From: JAFMJV01 sp963814315
GTDB taxonomy: Bacteria > Chloroflexota > Limnocylindria > Limnocylindrales > CSP1-4
Length of the DNA: 64,000 bases
Reading direction: 5' to 3'
Assembly (NCBI GenBank): GCA_963814315.1
Contig: CAWFCG010000002.1
Span: forward strand, 1-64,000
Position 1 is the stretch's first letter. Every line of letters begins with the position of its first letter. The notes beneath the pieces are model-generated. The model had not been told where the DNA came from. It worked only from the letters and a program-made list of their open reading frames with translations, and did not search any database. Below, piece by piece: positions 52,501 through 62,357 of this stretch. A program made the position numbers and the translations under genes.

Positions 52501-53629
52501 ATGCCCCACCGTCGTCTACTGGCCGTCGCGGCCGGTGTATCCATCCTCGTTGCCGGACTTGTCGCGCCAGCCGTGGCCCAGGATGAGGAGCGCCCGCTGG
52601 GGCCGCCCGATGCGACGCCCAACCCCGTCGCACTCGAAGCCCCGGCCGGCGACGGCACGGCCGTTCGCCTCACCACGGATCTGGGCGACGTCGTCATCGC
52701 GCTCTACAACGAGTCGGCACCGGTGGCAGCGGAGAACTTCCTCAACCTCGCCAAGGCCGGCTACTACGACGGCGTCGGCTTCCATCGGGCCGTGCCCGGG
52801 TTCGTCCTGCAGGGCGGTGACCCCGATGGTACCGGCATGGGTGGCCCCGGCTACACCATCCCCGACGAAGAGGTCGTGGGTCAGTATGGCCGAGGCACCG
52901 TGGCCATGGCGCGTTCCCCACAGCCCGACTCGCAGGGCAGCCAGTTCTTCTTCGTGCTCGACGACGAGGCGCAGGCATCGCTGGACGCCGCTCGTACCTA
53001 CGCCATCTTCGGCCAGGTGGTCGAGGGCATGGACGTCGTCGACGCCATCGTCGCGGCGCGCGAGCCATCGGACCAGATCGAGGACCCGGTGCGGATCCTC
53101 TCGGCCTCGGTCGAGCAGGTCGAGCTGCCGCCCGCGCCGACCTCTGCGCCGCCCAGCGCCGCCCAACAGGCAGCCGATAGCCTTGCCGCGCAGCTTCCCG
53201 ACGACGCTGCCGGGTACCAGCTGGAGAAGCTCGCCTTCACGCTCGACGAGATCGGCGCGCAGTTCGACCCCGCCATCCTGGCCGAGCTGCAGACCATCGC
53301 CGACGCCAATGGGGCAGATGCCCAGCAGCTCTCGGTTGCCCAGGCGACTGGCGTCGATGACGCGGGGTTCATCAGCCTCGCCGGCGCATCGATCCCCGGT
53401 GTCCCCGGCGAGCAGATCCAGGACGCCATGATCCGGCTGCTCCTCCCGGTGGACGAGTCCACGGTGATGGAGACTGAGACCATCGCTGACCGCGAGGTCA
53501 CCCGCGTCGATCTGGCGCCCGATCCGGGGCCCGGCGATTTCGGCCTATGTCATCTCCAGCGGCGACGCCGTCTGGTTCACCGTTTCCACGGTCGAGGACA
53601 TCAGCGAGGTCGTCGCCGCCCTGCCGTAA
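52501..53629 (+). CDS. Secreted cyclophilin-type peptidyl-prolyl isomerase (one frameshift)
   Basis: About 375 residues. AAGGAGG lies before ATG 52501. A signal peptide (LLAVAAGVSILVAGLVAPAV) leads to a cyclophilin: VVIALYNESAPVAAENFLNL, GVGFHRAVPGFVLQGGDPDG, QPDSQGSQFFFVLDDEAQAS, YAIFGQVVEGMDVVDAIVAA. A ~150-residue extra domain follows (LAAQLPDDAAGYQLEKLAFT, VPGEQIQDAMIRLLLPVDES). One extra G at 53541-53545 breaks the frame; without it the end reads AYVISSGDAVWFTVSTVEDI, SEVVAALP. It would help fold exported proteins. Confidence 0.85.
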
Positions 53630-54069
53630 GGGCGGGCCATCGGTACACGCGAATACATGGCCATCCGCTACTCACCGTAGCGCGAGGCCATCTCGACTGA
53701 GCCGAGGGCGTGCGGTCCGCGTGCACTGGCGCCCGCCGCCACGCTCAGCCCCGCTCCCTCGAGGCCTCGCGATGGCCGATGGGGGCGCCATCGTGCGTCA
53801 CAAGTCCGCCTCGCGCTACGTGGGTTGGCATCTGGCCATGTATCGGCAGCGGAGTGCTGCCCGCGCGACGGCTGCCGACCCTGACGACGCCACGGCGACC
53901 GGCCCCGGAGGGCCGAGCAGGCCCGCGGAGCGCTGGCGGGCGTGCCCACTGACGCCTGCGGAGCGCTGGCGGGGGCTGCGTCGAAGCGCCGACCGCGTAA
54001 GCGCTGGCCGACGGGCAAGATCGCTCTGCCTCTTGAGGCCGCTGCGATGCCTACCAGCGCCGTCAGGAT
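53630..54069. other. Intergenic stretch without a convincing gene
   Basis: About 440 bases between convergent genes. The open frames on both strands are Arg/Pro/Ala-rich with no recognisable domain. The 16-mer GCGGAGCGCTGGCGGG occurs twice (53925-53940 and 53958-53973). No promoter or terminator stands out. Confidence 0.5.
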
Positions 54070-55269
54070 CTACGCGGAGACGACCCGATCGCGAAAGTCG
54101 CCGCTCTTGGGGTCCTTGAGGATGAGCTTGAAGCGGCCATCCGGCAGCAGCTCACGCTTGATGACCACCAAGCCCTCGTACATCTCAGGTTGCTTGGCGA
54201 TGCGCTCGGTCTTGCCGCCACGCCAGTCAAGCTCGACCGGCTCCCAGGCGCGGCTCTTGGCCGAGCGGTAGCAGGCGTCCATGATGGCGTTGACGACGTA
54301 GCCGTCGTAGAGCGTCTCCATGGGCTCGCGGCCCTCATCGATGGAGTCGAACATGTCACTGAACATGTCCACGTAGCCGAGCTCGGAGACCTCGTCGCCC
54401 ACCGGGAATAGCCAGCCCGCGCTGGTCTCAGCCTTCTCGGCCACGTAACCGCCCCCGCCCTCACCCGTGGTGAACATCTCGAGGCCAGTGCGCAGGAAGT
54501 GGTTGATCCAAATGGTGCCGCCGGTGCCCGCGACCTCGTCACGCAGGTCCATGCCACCGCGGAACGTCCAACTCACCTCGAACTGGCCGATGGCGCCCGA
54601 TTCGTAGCGCACCAGAGCGATGGCGTTGTCCTCAGCATCGATGGGATGCACCAGCGTGTCCGTGTGGCACATCACCTCGACCGGGCGATTGCCCTTGCCG
54701 ACCATGATGCGGCCGATCTCGATGCAGTGGCAGCCGAGATCGATGATGGCTCCGCCACCGGTCAGGCGGTGATCCCAGAACCAGGCCGAATGTGGGCCAG
54801 GATGCGTCTCACGAGCGCGAACCCAGGTGACATCGCCGACGGCGCCGTCCTGGACTGCCTTCATGGCCTTCAACGACTTCGGTGTGTAGACCAGGTCTTC
54901 GAGGTAGCCACCGAAGACGCCAGCCTTCTCGACCGCGTCCAGCATGCGCTTGGCCTCAGCGGCATTGCGGCCTAGGGGCTTGGTGACCAGCACGGCTTTG
55001 CCTGCCTTGGCCACCGCGGTGACCGCCTCCTCGTGCAGGAAGTTCGGCAGCGCCACCACCACGGCGTCGGTATCGGGATGCTCGATGGCGGCCATCATGT
55101 CGGTCGTCGACTCCGGCACGCCATGGCGTGCCCGGAAGGCGTCACCGCGTTCGGCCGAGCGTGAGTAGACCACCTGCACGCGATCGCGGCCGCGCTGCCC
55201 GTGCAAGGTCATCGTGTAGAAGTCGCCGATGAGCCCGGTGCCGAGCATGGATACCTGGTGCTGCTTCAC
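54070..55269 (-). CDS. Gfo/Idh/MocA-family oxidoreductase
   Basis: 399 residues from GTG 55269 behind GGAGA. VSMLGTGLIGDFYTMTLHGQ is the nucleotide loop, VVVALPNFLHEEAVTAVAKA, KAVLVTKPLGRNAAEAKRML replaces the usual EKP by TKP, and GGGAIIDLGCHCIEIGRIMV holds the catalytic His region. It stands alone, not in the sugar operon, and its substrate is unknown. Confidence 0.83.
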   Translation of the reverse strand: MKQHQVSMLGTGLIGDFYTMTLHGQRGRDRVQVVYSRSAERGDAFRARHGVPESTTDMMAAIEHPDTDAVVVALPNFLHEEAVTAVAKAGKAVLVTKPLGRNAAEAKRMLDAVEKAGVFGGYLEDLVYTPKSLKAMKAVQDGAVGDVTWVRARETHPGPHSAWFWDHRLTGGGAIIDLGCHCIEIGRIMVGKGNRPVEVMCHTDTLVHPIDAEDNAIALVRYESGAIGQFEVSWTFRGGMDLRDEVAGTGGTIWINHFLRTGLEMFTTGEGGGGYVAEKAETSAGWLFPVGDEVSELGYVDMFSDMFDSIDEGREPMETLYDGYVVNAIMDACYRSAKSRAWEPVELDWRGGKTERIAKQPEMYEGLVVIKRELLPDGRFKLILKDPKSGDFRDRVVSA

Positions 55270-55347
55270 TGCATTTCTCCATGGTGTGTTCGTGCTCCGA
55301 TCGTAACGCCCCGATCGGGCATCGATGGGCTGAGGCTGGGCAGACGG

Positions 55348-55700
55348 CTATGTGCGTAGTGAGGCGACGAAGCTGTGGGGCGTGTGGATGGGGGCCGACT
55401 CACCCAGCTCGAGCAGGTCATCGTCGCCAGTCACGAGAACGGCATCGGCCGCCGCGGCGAGCGCCAGGAGATAGTCGTCGGCGGGGTCACGCGAGCGGAT
55501 CGAGAGCGGGTACTCGGTCGGATCATCGACCATGACCGCCGCCGCCTCCAGCCACCCGAGGACGGCCACGGCATCCGCTTCATCGATCTGCCGCCTGGGC
55601 TTCGGGTAGGCCAGAGCTCGTCTCAGCTCTGACGCCAGCATCGGCGACATCACCAGCTCGAACGCGCCCGACCGCCAAGCGGCCAGGATGGCGGCTGGTG
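55348..55700 (-). pseudogene. PIN-domain protein lacking its N-terminus
   Basis: The frame carries ILAAWRSGAFELVMSPMLAS, ELRRALAYPKPRRQIDEADA, DPADDYLLALAAAADAVLVT, GDDDLLELG, as in PIN proteins of the COG1569 kind. The first ~30 residues, which hold the catalytic DTNVL motif, are absent. The frame runs upstream without a start into the 3' end of the DUF1918 gene. An ATG at 55653 would give a 101-residue protein without the first Asp. Probably a dead toxin; no antitoxin is beside it. Confidence 0.65.
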
Positions 55701-55703
55701 GAC

Positions 55704-55907
55704 CTACTCGGCCCGTCCGGCTGGCTGAAGAGCGTGCACGGTGCCCGCAGTGGGGCGGAAGGTGGATTCGTGGCCGTCATCCCAGGCCACCCGGTAGCTG
55801 GTCCCGTAGTCGTGCTCGACGACCTCCAGGATGGTGCCCTGGCGCGGCGGCTGGCCGGCCTTGTGGGAGTCGACCGTGATGCGGTCGCCAACGGACTCGG
55901 TGGTCAT
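55704..55907 (-). CDS. DUF1918 domain protein
   Basis: 67 residues: GDRITVDSHKAGQPPRQGTI, LEVVEHDYGTSYRVAWDDGH, ESTFRPTAGTVHAL matches DUF1918, a small SH3-like barrel common in Actinobacteria and relatives. ATG 55907 lies behind AAGGAGG; the longer upstream frame is not supported. Function unknown. Confidence 0.85.
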   Translation of the reverse strand: MTTESVGDRITVDSHKAGQPPRQGTILEVVEHDYGTSYRVAWDDGHESTFRPTAGTVHALQPAGRAE

Positions 55908-56071
55908 CGAACGCCTCCTTGGATAGGTGCCCATGATCAGGGCCTTGACGATACCCATGCGCCCGTTGTGCTCGGTAGGGCCATCCGGCACAGATGCGGG
56001 ACGACAGCTGGGACGACTGGTTGCACTGTTCCGGATCGCTGGCATGCTAGGCAGATGCAAAGGCAAGGCAG

Positions 56072-57592
56072 ATGCACAGGCTGATCGTCGGAGTCGTCGT
56101 ATCGTTGCTCGTGACATTCGTGACCCTGGTGGCGCTGGTACCCGCATGGGCCGCCACGGTCGCCACGGACGGAACGCCCCTGGTGGCCATCTCAGCGACC
56201 GGTTCGCCGCTCATCCTCGGTGACGCGGCGCGCATCGAGGTAGATGTCGAGCTTCAGGAGCCGGCTGACCTGCGACTCGAGGTGGTCGATTTCGATGGCC
56301 GACGGGTCCGTGAGCTCTTCTCTGGGACGCGCGCGCCGGGCACGCTGTCGCGCAGCTGGGCTGGCCGGGACGAGGCTGATTCGCGCCTGCCGTCCGGCCC
56401 CTATCGCATCGTCGCCACGGCCACCTCGACGGCCGTTGCCGATGCTGATGGCCGTCGCGAGCAGGCTGACACATGGGTGACCGTGGCCGATCAGGCGGTC
56501 TATCCACGGCAGCCAGGGTTCATCACCGTGGCGGTCGACCCCGGGCACGGCGGCTCGATCCCCGGTGCGGTCGGGGCCGATGGCACCCGCGAAGCGGACA
56601 TCAACCTCGACATCGGGCTCCGTCTGGCCCGCATGCTGGAGGCGGCCGGGGTGAACGTCGTCATCACCCGCAGCGACGACGTCTTCGTCAACGAACCGCC
56701 GCTGGAACGCACTGGCGACGGCCTCATCGACGGTGATGACGAACTGGCGGCACGCCCCGACATGGCCAACATCGCGCGTGCCGACCTGTTCGTTGCCATC
56801 CACAACAACATCGCGGTCAACGCATCGGTGGGCGGGCCATCGACCTACTTCTTCGATGAGCGGCCCTTCGGGTCACGCTCGGCTCGGTTAGCCCGCCTGG
56901 TGCAGGCTGAGATGGTGGCCGTACTCGACGACATCTCGGACGGTTACCAGCCGTACGACCACGGTGTGCTCATCTATCCCTATTACGTCCTGCGCGGCTA
57001 CGATCCGCCCCGGTTGCGACGGCCGACGCAGATGCCGGGCGTGCTCAGCGAGGGCATGTTCCTGTCCAATCCGCGCGAGCTGCGCCTCCTGAAGCGACCC
57101 GCCGTGCGTGCGCGCATGGCCGCTGCCTACTACGACGCCATCGCCAGGTACCTGGCGCAGCGCTCGACGCACGTCGGCTACGAGCTGGTCGGAGGGCCGC
57201 AGGAGGCGGTCGTGGCGGGTGAGACCATCAGCTACGACATCGAGGTGCGCAACCAGGGCAACGAGGCCATGCGCGGGTGGCAGCTTGCGGCGGTGGCTGT
57301 CGCCGCGCCCGAGCACTACATCGGCCGCACCGGCAAGGGCCGGTCGGTCGGCGACATCGCTATCGGGCAGCTGGCGCCAGGCGAATCCGTCGTGGTCAGC
57401 GTGGACGTTGTGACGCCGGCATCCGGCGGCGACTGGATGCTGCTGTTCGACGCTCGCGACCGGGATGGACGTGGGGCCGCCCGAGACGGCAGCCCCGTGC
57501 TGCAGGTTCCCTTGCTGACGCTCGACCCGCCCGTGGACTCCGGCGAGCCCATCGACTCCGCCGCGCCCGCACCGGTCGCGACCAACGCCTAA
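56072..57592 (+). CDS. Secreted N-acetylmuramoyl-L-alanine amidase (Amidase_3)
   Basis: 506 residues. A signal peptide (LIVGVVVSLLVTFVTLVALV) and a FlgD-like Ig segment (LRLEVVDFDGRRVRELFSGT, SGPYRIVATATS) come before the amidase: ITVAVDPGHGGSIPGAVGAD, READINLDIGLRLARMLEAA, GVNVVITRSDD, LFVAIHNNIAVN, LSEGMFLSNPRELRLLK. Zinc ligands His, Glu and His are present. A CARDB-like tail (YDIEVRNQGNEAMRGWQLAA) follows. It cleaves peptidoglycan stem peptides. Confidence 0.87.
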   Translation: MHRLIVGVVVSLLVTFVTLVALVPAWAATVATDGTPLVAISATGSPLILGDAARIEVDVELQEPADLRLEVVDFDGRRVRELFSGTRAPGTLSRSWAGRDEADSRLPSGPYRIVATATSTAVADADGRREQADTWVTVADQAVYPRQPGFITVAVDPGHGGSIPGAVGADGTREADINLDIGLRLARMLEAAGVNVVITRSDDVFVNEPPLERTGDGLIDGDDELAARPDMANIARADLFVAIHNNIAVNASVGGPSTYFFDERPFGSRSARLARLVQAEMVAVLDDISDGYQPYDHGVLIYPYYVLRGYDPPRLRRPTQMPGVLSEGMFLSNPRELRLLKRPAVRARMAAAYYDAIARYLAQRSTHVGYELVGGPQEAVVAGETISYDIEVRNQGNEAMRGWQLAAVAVAAPEHYIGRTGKGRSVGDIAIGQLAPGESVVVSVDVVTPASGGDWMLLFDARDRDGRGAARDGSPVLQVPLLTLDPPVDSGEPIDSAAPAPVATNA

Positions 57593-57727
57593 AGGCGTCG
57601 CTGCCAGGAATGAAGGGTCTGCAAGCGAGGACTACCGAGTTCTCGTGATGTGCCCGGCCACCCTTTAGGACCATCGTCCTCGACAGCAGCGGTGACCCCA
57701 GCCGCGCCGGACAGGAGCACCACGATG

Positions 57728-57904
57728 AACGACTTCCAGATGCGCGCCCTCGCCAGCGACCACATCCAGACCTTGCGCCACGAGGCCGACCGCCAGCGGC
57801 TGGCGAACGACCGTGCACCGCGGACTCGCCGGTCTGCCCCCGCCCGCTCTCGCGGCACGTTGCTTCCGCGCCTCGTGGCGCTGTTCGCTCGCGCGGGCGC
57901 CTGA
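57728..57904 (+). CDS. Small basic protein, 58 residues
   Basis: ATG 57728 behind AGGAG. MNDFQMRALASDHIQTLRHE, ADRQRLANDRAPRTRRSAPA is an N-terminal amphipathic helix with an Arg-rich tail. Similar short proteins (an ALAxDHIxxLRxEAxxxR helix) are common in Actinobacteria and Chloroflexota with no known role. It may be real because of the ribosome site and codon pattern. Confidence 0.5.
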   Translation, partial: NDFQMRALASDHIQTLRHEADRQRLANDRAPRTRRSAPARSRGTLLPRLVALFARAGA

Positions 57905-57952
57905 CGGTCCGGATCGAGCGATCGCCTGGGAGCGACCTCTATGATCGGAGCC

Positions 57953-60932
57953 ATGGCGCGCAGGATGACCAGCCCCGTGCTGGTCGGCCGTTCGGACGTG
58001 TTGGAGCAGCTGCGGGCGGCCGTCGAGGCTTCTATCGCGCTCACGCCACGCCACGTCGTCGTGGGTGGAGAAGCCGGCGTCGGCAAGACCCGCCTGCTCA
58101 CCGAGGGGCGTGCCATCGCTGAAACGAGCGGTGCCGCGGTCCTTGTCGGCGGCTGCGTGTCGATGGGCGAGGAAGGCCTGCCCTTTGCGCCGTACGCCGA
58201 GATCTTGCGCTCTCTCGTGGGCCGTGACGGTGCTGCTCGGATGGCTGCCGCGGCCGGTCGGGCCGCCGGGGACCTGGCCCACCTGGTGCCGGCGCTTGGC
58301 TCCGGCGAAGCCTCGCCGAGCCAGGAGCTATGGGCCCAAACGCGACTCTATGAGGCACTGCTGGCGCTCTTCCGCCGTTGCTCGGAACAGCGTCCGTTGG
58401 TCCTCCAGCTGGAGGACCTCCACTGGGCCGATGCCGGCACGCTGGCCGCAACGTCCTTCCTGCTGCGCGCCATCGATCGCGAGCCCATCACCATCATGGC
58501 CACGTTCCGCACCGACGAGATCACGCGGCGCCATCCGCTGCGACCCTGGTTGGCCGAGGTGTCGCGGCTGGCCACGGTCGAGCGCATCGATCTCGAGCCG
58601 CTGTCCGAGCTGGAGGTCGCGCTGCTCGTCCGCAATATCGTCGACGAGGACCTTTCGGCCGAGGAGATCGGTGCCATCCAGCTCCGCTCGGATGGCAACC
58701 CCTTCTTCATCGAGGAGCTGCTTGCCTCGCGCCTCCACGGCGGTGAGGTGCTGCCCTGGGAACTCCGTGATGTGCTGCTGTCCCGCATCGATGCGCTCGC
58801 AGAGTCGGCCCGATCCCTGCTCGGCATCGCTGCCGTAGGTGGCCGGGTCGTCGAGCACGAGATGCTGGTGGAGGTGGTCGGCGAGCACCACGAGACCGTC
58901 GGACAGGACCTGCGAGAGCTCGTCGATGCCGGGTTGCTCGTGCCCACTCGGGCGCTCGATGACGACGAAGCGTACGGCTTCCGCCACGCGCTGCTGCAGG
59001 AAGCGGTCTACGACGAGATGTTACCGACCGAGCGACGGCGCCTGCACCAAGCCTGGGGCGAGACGCTGACCGACCACGATGCCGCGGCTGCTACAGGTGC
59101 GGCCTACCAGCTACAGCTCGCCCACCACTGGCGTGAAGGACGCGATGCGCGCGCCCTGTCGGCATCGATCGCCGCTGGCGACGCGGCGATGGAGGGCTTC
59201 GCCTATGGTATCGCCGCGAGTGAATACGAAGCGGCCCTTCTGCTCTGGGGCGTTGGATCACCCGCCGTGGGTGTCGATACCGACCACGTGGCCTTGCTGG
59301 AGCGTTCTTCGCGCGCTGCCTACATGGCAGCTGAGTATCGGCGCGCGGTGGCGATCTGCCGCGAGGCGATCGACGAGTTGGGGACCGATGACCTGCCCCG
59401 GCTGACGACCTTGCTCATCCTGCTGGGTCGGACGTTGTGGGTGGCCGGCGACTGGGCGGCGAGCATGGACGCATACGCGGAGGCGCTGCGCATCGCCCCG
59501 TCCGAACCGCCTATCGTGCGTGCTCGCGCCCTGGCGGGCCTGGGCCAGGTCTATATGCTGCACGAACGCCTGACCGAGGCACGCCCGCTCTGCGAGGAGG
59601 CGGTGAAGCTGGCTCGCTCGGTCGGCGCGCGCGACCTCGAAGGGCACGCCTTGAATTCGCTTGGCCTCGTCCTTACCGCTCTTGGCGAGACAGAGGCCGG
59701 CATCAGATCGGGCGAGGCCGCCCTGCACATCGCCGTGGACCTGGGTCTACCCGACGATATCGGCCGTGCGCATGTCAATCTTGCCGAGGCTCACTTCTGG
59801 GCTGGTTACCCGGACCGGGCTCTGGCGTCAGCCCTCCTCGGCATCCGTGCGGCAGCCGATTGGGGTGTCGCGCGAGGCTACGGCACCTATGTCGGATACG
59901 GCGGGGTCCAGTCCGCGTTCGAGTGTGGCGACTGGTCGGAGGCGGCGCGCCTCCTGGTCGAGGCCGACCGCATGGCCAGCCCCGGGGATGGGACCCTCGC
60001 TTACCGGGCTACGTATGTGCTCGAGCTGTTGGCGTGTCGTGGTGATGAAGAGGCGGCGTCGCTCTGGCCGCGGGTACGCACGATGGTGTCGCAGGGTCCA
60101 CTACGTGACAATCTGGGAACCATCTACCTTGGTGGTATCGAGCTGGCCGCCTTCGCCGAGCGATATGAAGAGGCCGTCGAGATCGCGTGGGAGGGCCTGG
60201 CGGTCGTCCTGCTCAACGATGCCGCGCTTCGCTACAGCGAGCTTGCCCGGGTCGCCGCGTGGCCGGTCGCCGAGACGGGACGCCTGGCCCGGGTGACCAG
60301 TGATGCCGAGGGCACCACGGTCGCGACCGAACGGATGGCACGACTGGTCGACCTGGCACGTCAGTGGCAGGCGCGCATCGGCCGGCCCGAAAGCCGCATC
60401 GGTCGGGTGCTGGAGCTCAACACGCGGCAAACGGAAGCTGAGGCTGAACGGATGTCGGGTCCGTCGTCACTAGAGGCGTGGCAGTCAGTGGCGGACGGCT
60501 GGTCGGAGAATCGGCCGGCCCTTCCGGTCGGCCATGGCTCGTTGGCGCGCGGCAGAGGCGGCCGAGGCGGCCGGCCAGCGGGACGTGGCTGCGGCGGCCC
60601 TCCGTGAGGCCCACGGCATCGCCGCGGAGCTCGGCGCCAAGCCGTTGCTCGGCCATCTGGATGTCATGGCTCGGCGCCTTCGCGTTCGGCTCGACGGCAC
60701 CAGCGCCGTCGCCGCCATCACGAATGACCACCCCTATGGGCTCACGCCTCGTGAGCGCGAAGTGCTCACCGAAGTCGCGGCTGGCCGTACCAATCGCGAG
60801 ATCGCTGCGAGCCTCTTCATCAGCGAGTCCACGGCCGGCGTCCATGTCTCCAACATCCTCGGCAAGCTTGGCGTCTCGACCCGCACCGAGGCCGCCCGCG
60901 TCGCCCTCGACCAGGGCCTGTCTGGCGACTGA
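57953..60932 (+). CDS. Large ATP-binding LuxR-family regulator (LAL type; one frameshift)
   Basis: About 992 residues. Walker A HVVVGGEAGVGKTRLLTEGR, Walker B PLVLQLEDLHWADAGTLAAT, then TPR-like helices (LGRTLWVAGDWAASMDAYAE, LGQVYMLHERLTEARPLCEE) and a C-terminal LuxR HTH: YGLTPREREVLTEVAAGRTN, REIAASLFISESTAGVHVSN, ILGKLGVSTRTEAA. One extra G at 60530 shifts the frame; dropping it gives LPVAMARWRAAEAAEAAGQR. TATGAT (57940-57945) lies seven bases before ATG 57953, so the mRNA is probably leaderless. Its targets are unknown. Confidence 0.85.
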
Positions 60933-61028
60933 GGCGCTATCCACTGTCGCACCCGCAGCTCGCCCGGAGGGCGTGGCCGTCATGGGCTGGCGCGAGTCCA
61001 GCGGTCGGTGCTACGTCAGCGGTCGGCG

Positions 61029-62123
61029 CTACGTCAGGGACGACCGCCCGTCTGCCTCGCGCGGTCGGATCTCGCCCGAGCCGCGGATCACCAGCCGCGT
61101 CGAGATCGTGCGGTGCTGGCTGGGGCCGCTGAAGCCATCGAGCCGTGCGAAGAGGAGCTCGGCCGCAGTCCGGCCCATGGCATAGGGGTCCTGGGCTACC
61201 ACCGTGACGCCTGGATCGAGCACGCTCGCCAACTCGATGTCATCGAAACCGACCAGTGCGACGAGATGTTGCAGGTCATGTTCATGGAGGGCGTGGATGG
61301 CGCCGATGGTGACCAGGTTCTGACTCGCGAACAGCGCCGTCGGCCCCACATCGGCCGGCGATCGCAGCAGGCTCTCGGTGGCGTGCTGCGCAGCCTCGCG
61401 AGCGCGGAGATCCCAGCGCACGAGTCGTGGATCGATCTCGATGCCGGCGCTGCGCAGGGCGTCGACGTAGCCCTTGTAGCGGTCCTGTGCGGTCGCGATC
61501 TCGGTCAGGTCGCCGAGGAAGGCGATGCGTCGATGCCCCGCCTCGATGAGATGCGATACCGCCTCACGGGCGCCCTCGCGATTGGTCGCCAGCACCGTAT
61601 CGGCATCGAGGAATTTGGGAGGCCGGTCGACGAAGACGGTGGCCAGGCCGGCCTGCATGTCGGCGCGCAGGTATGACTGGTCAGTGCTGGTGGGCACGAT
61701 GACGAGGCCATCGACGCGTCGTTGCATCATCGCCCGCGCAACCTCGCGCTCCCTCACGGGATCCTCGTCGAGGCTCGTGGTCAGGACCGCCAGTCCCCGC
61801 TCGCTGGCGGCGTCGTCGATGGCGCGGTGGACGGCGCCCGAGTAGGGGTTGGCCACGTTCTTCAGCATCAAGCCGAGCGTGGCGGTATGCCGGCCTCGTC
61901 GCAGGTTGGCCGCGGTCAGGTCCGGACGGTAGTCGAGTTGGCGCGCCGCGCGCTCCACCCGGTCGACCAGATCCACGGAGACGCCGGCCTCACCATTCAC
62001 CACACGCGACACGGTCTTGATGCTGACGCCGGCCAGCGCCGCGACGTCACGCATGGTGGCACGACGGTGCCGGGGTCCTCCGCCGCTGCCGGCTGACAAC
62101 GTTGTCTGACCGATCTGTGCCAT
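61029..62123 (-). CDS. LacI-family sugar-responsive repressor
   Basis: 364 residues. ATMRDVAALAGVSIKTVSRV, VNGEAGVSVDLVDRVERAAR is the LacI HTH and hinge; the ligand core shows LGLMLKNVANPYSGAVHRAI, DGLVIVPTSTDQSYLRADMQ, GHRRIAFLGDLTEIATAQDR, LVALVGFDDIELASVLDPGV, TVVAQDPYAMGRTAAELLFA. ATG 62123 lies seven bases after TATCGT (62131-62136). A 12-bp operator is just inside its 5' end and another before the binding-protein gene at 62872. An 18-base direct repeat (61001-61018, 61019-61036) overlaps its stop region. Confidence 0.88.
   Translation of the reverse strand: MAQIGQTTLSAGSGGGPRHRRATMRDVAALAGVSIKTVSRVVNGEAGVSVDLVDRVERAARQLDYRPDLTAANLRRGRHTATLGLMLKNVANPYSGAVHRAIDDAASERGLAVLTTSLDEDPVREREVARAMMQRRVDGLVIVPTSTDQSYLRADMQAGLATVFVDRPPKFLDADTVLATNREGAREAVSHLIEAGHRRIAFLGDLTEIATAQDRYKGYVDALRSAGIEIDPRLVRWDLRAREAAQHATESLLRSPADVGPTALFASQNLVTIGAIHALHEHDLQHLVALVGFDDIELASVLDPGVTVVAQDPYAMGRTAAELLFARLDGFSGPSQHRTISTRLVIRGSGEIRPREADGRSSLT
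62095..62106. promoter_or_regulatory. LacI-type operator inside the repressor gene
   Basis: GACAACGTTGTC is a perfect 12-bp palindrome with a central CG, the LacI-family hallmark. It lies 17 bases into the repressor's coding region. The identical site occurs at 62796. Confidence 0.7.
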
Positions 62124-62130
62124 CGCGCGA

Positions 62131-62159
62131 ACGATAGGGCATCGATCGCGCCACAACAA
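62131..62159 (-). promoter_or_regulatory. Promoter of the LacI gene
   Basis: TTGTTG, a 17-base spacer and TATCGT lie on the minus strand, seven bases before ATG 62123. There is no ribosome site, so transcription probably begins at or next to the start codon. Confidence 0.6.
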
Positions 62160-62357
62160 CCCTCGTTCACGTTTCGGGAGGACAGCGACTTCGTCCACCA
62201 CGTGCACCGCGAGCCTGTCACGTCGCCCTGATGGCAGCATGCTGGCTCCTGACATGGGCGCCTGGACGCTCGTCGGCGGTTGGCCTGTGGCGCGCGTCCC
62301 GCGCATCCGTGACAAGGAGATCTCGCACTCCCGGACACACGATGTGACGGTGCGGCC

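Noticed and set aside
53547..54119. Open frames between the cyclophilin and the oxidoreductase
   Set aside because: Arg/Pro/Ala-rich text without motif on either strand; part overlaps the restored cyclophilin end.
55704..56147. 147-codon form of the DUF1918 gene
   Set aside because: The first 80 codons are not part of the family and a strong ribosome site lies before ATG 55907.
5717..60531. Programmed ribosomal frameshifting as the cause of the broken genes
   Set aside because: No slippery heptamers with downstream structures are evident, directions differ (+1 and -1), and the affected families do not use it.
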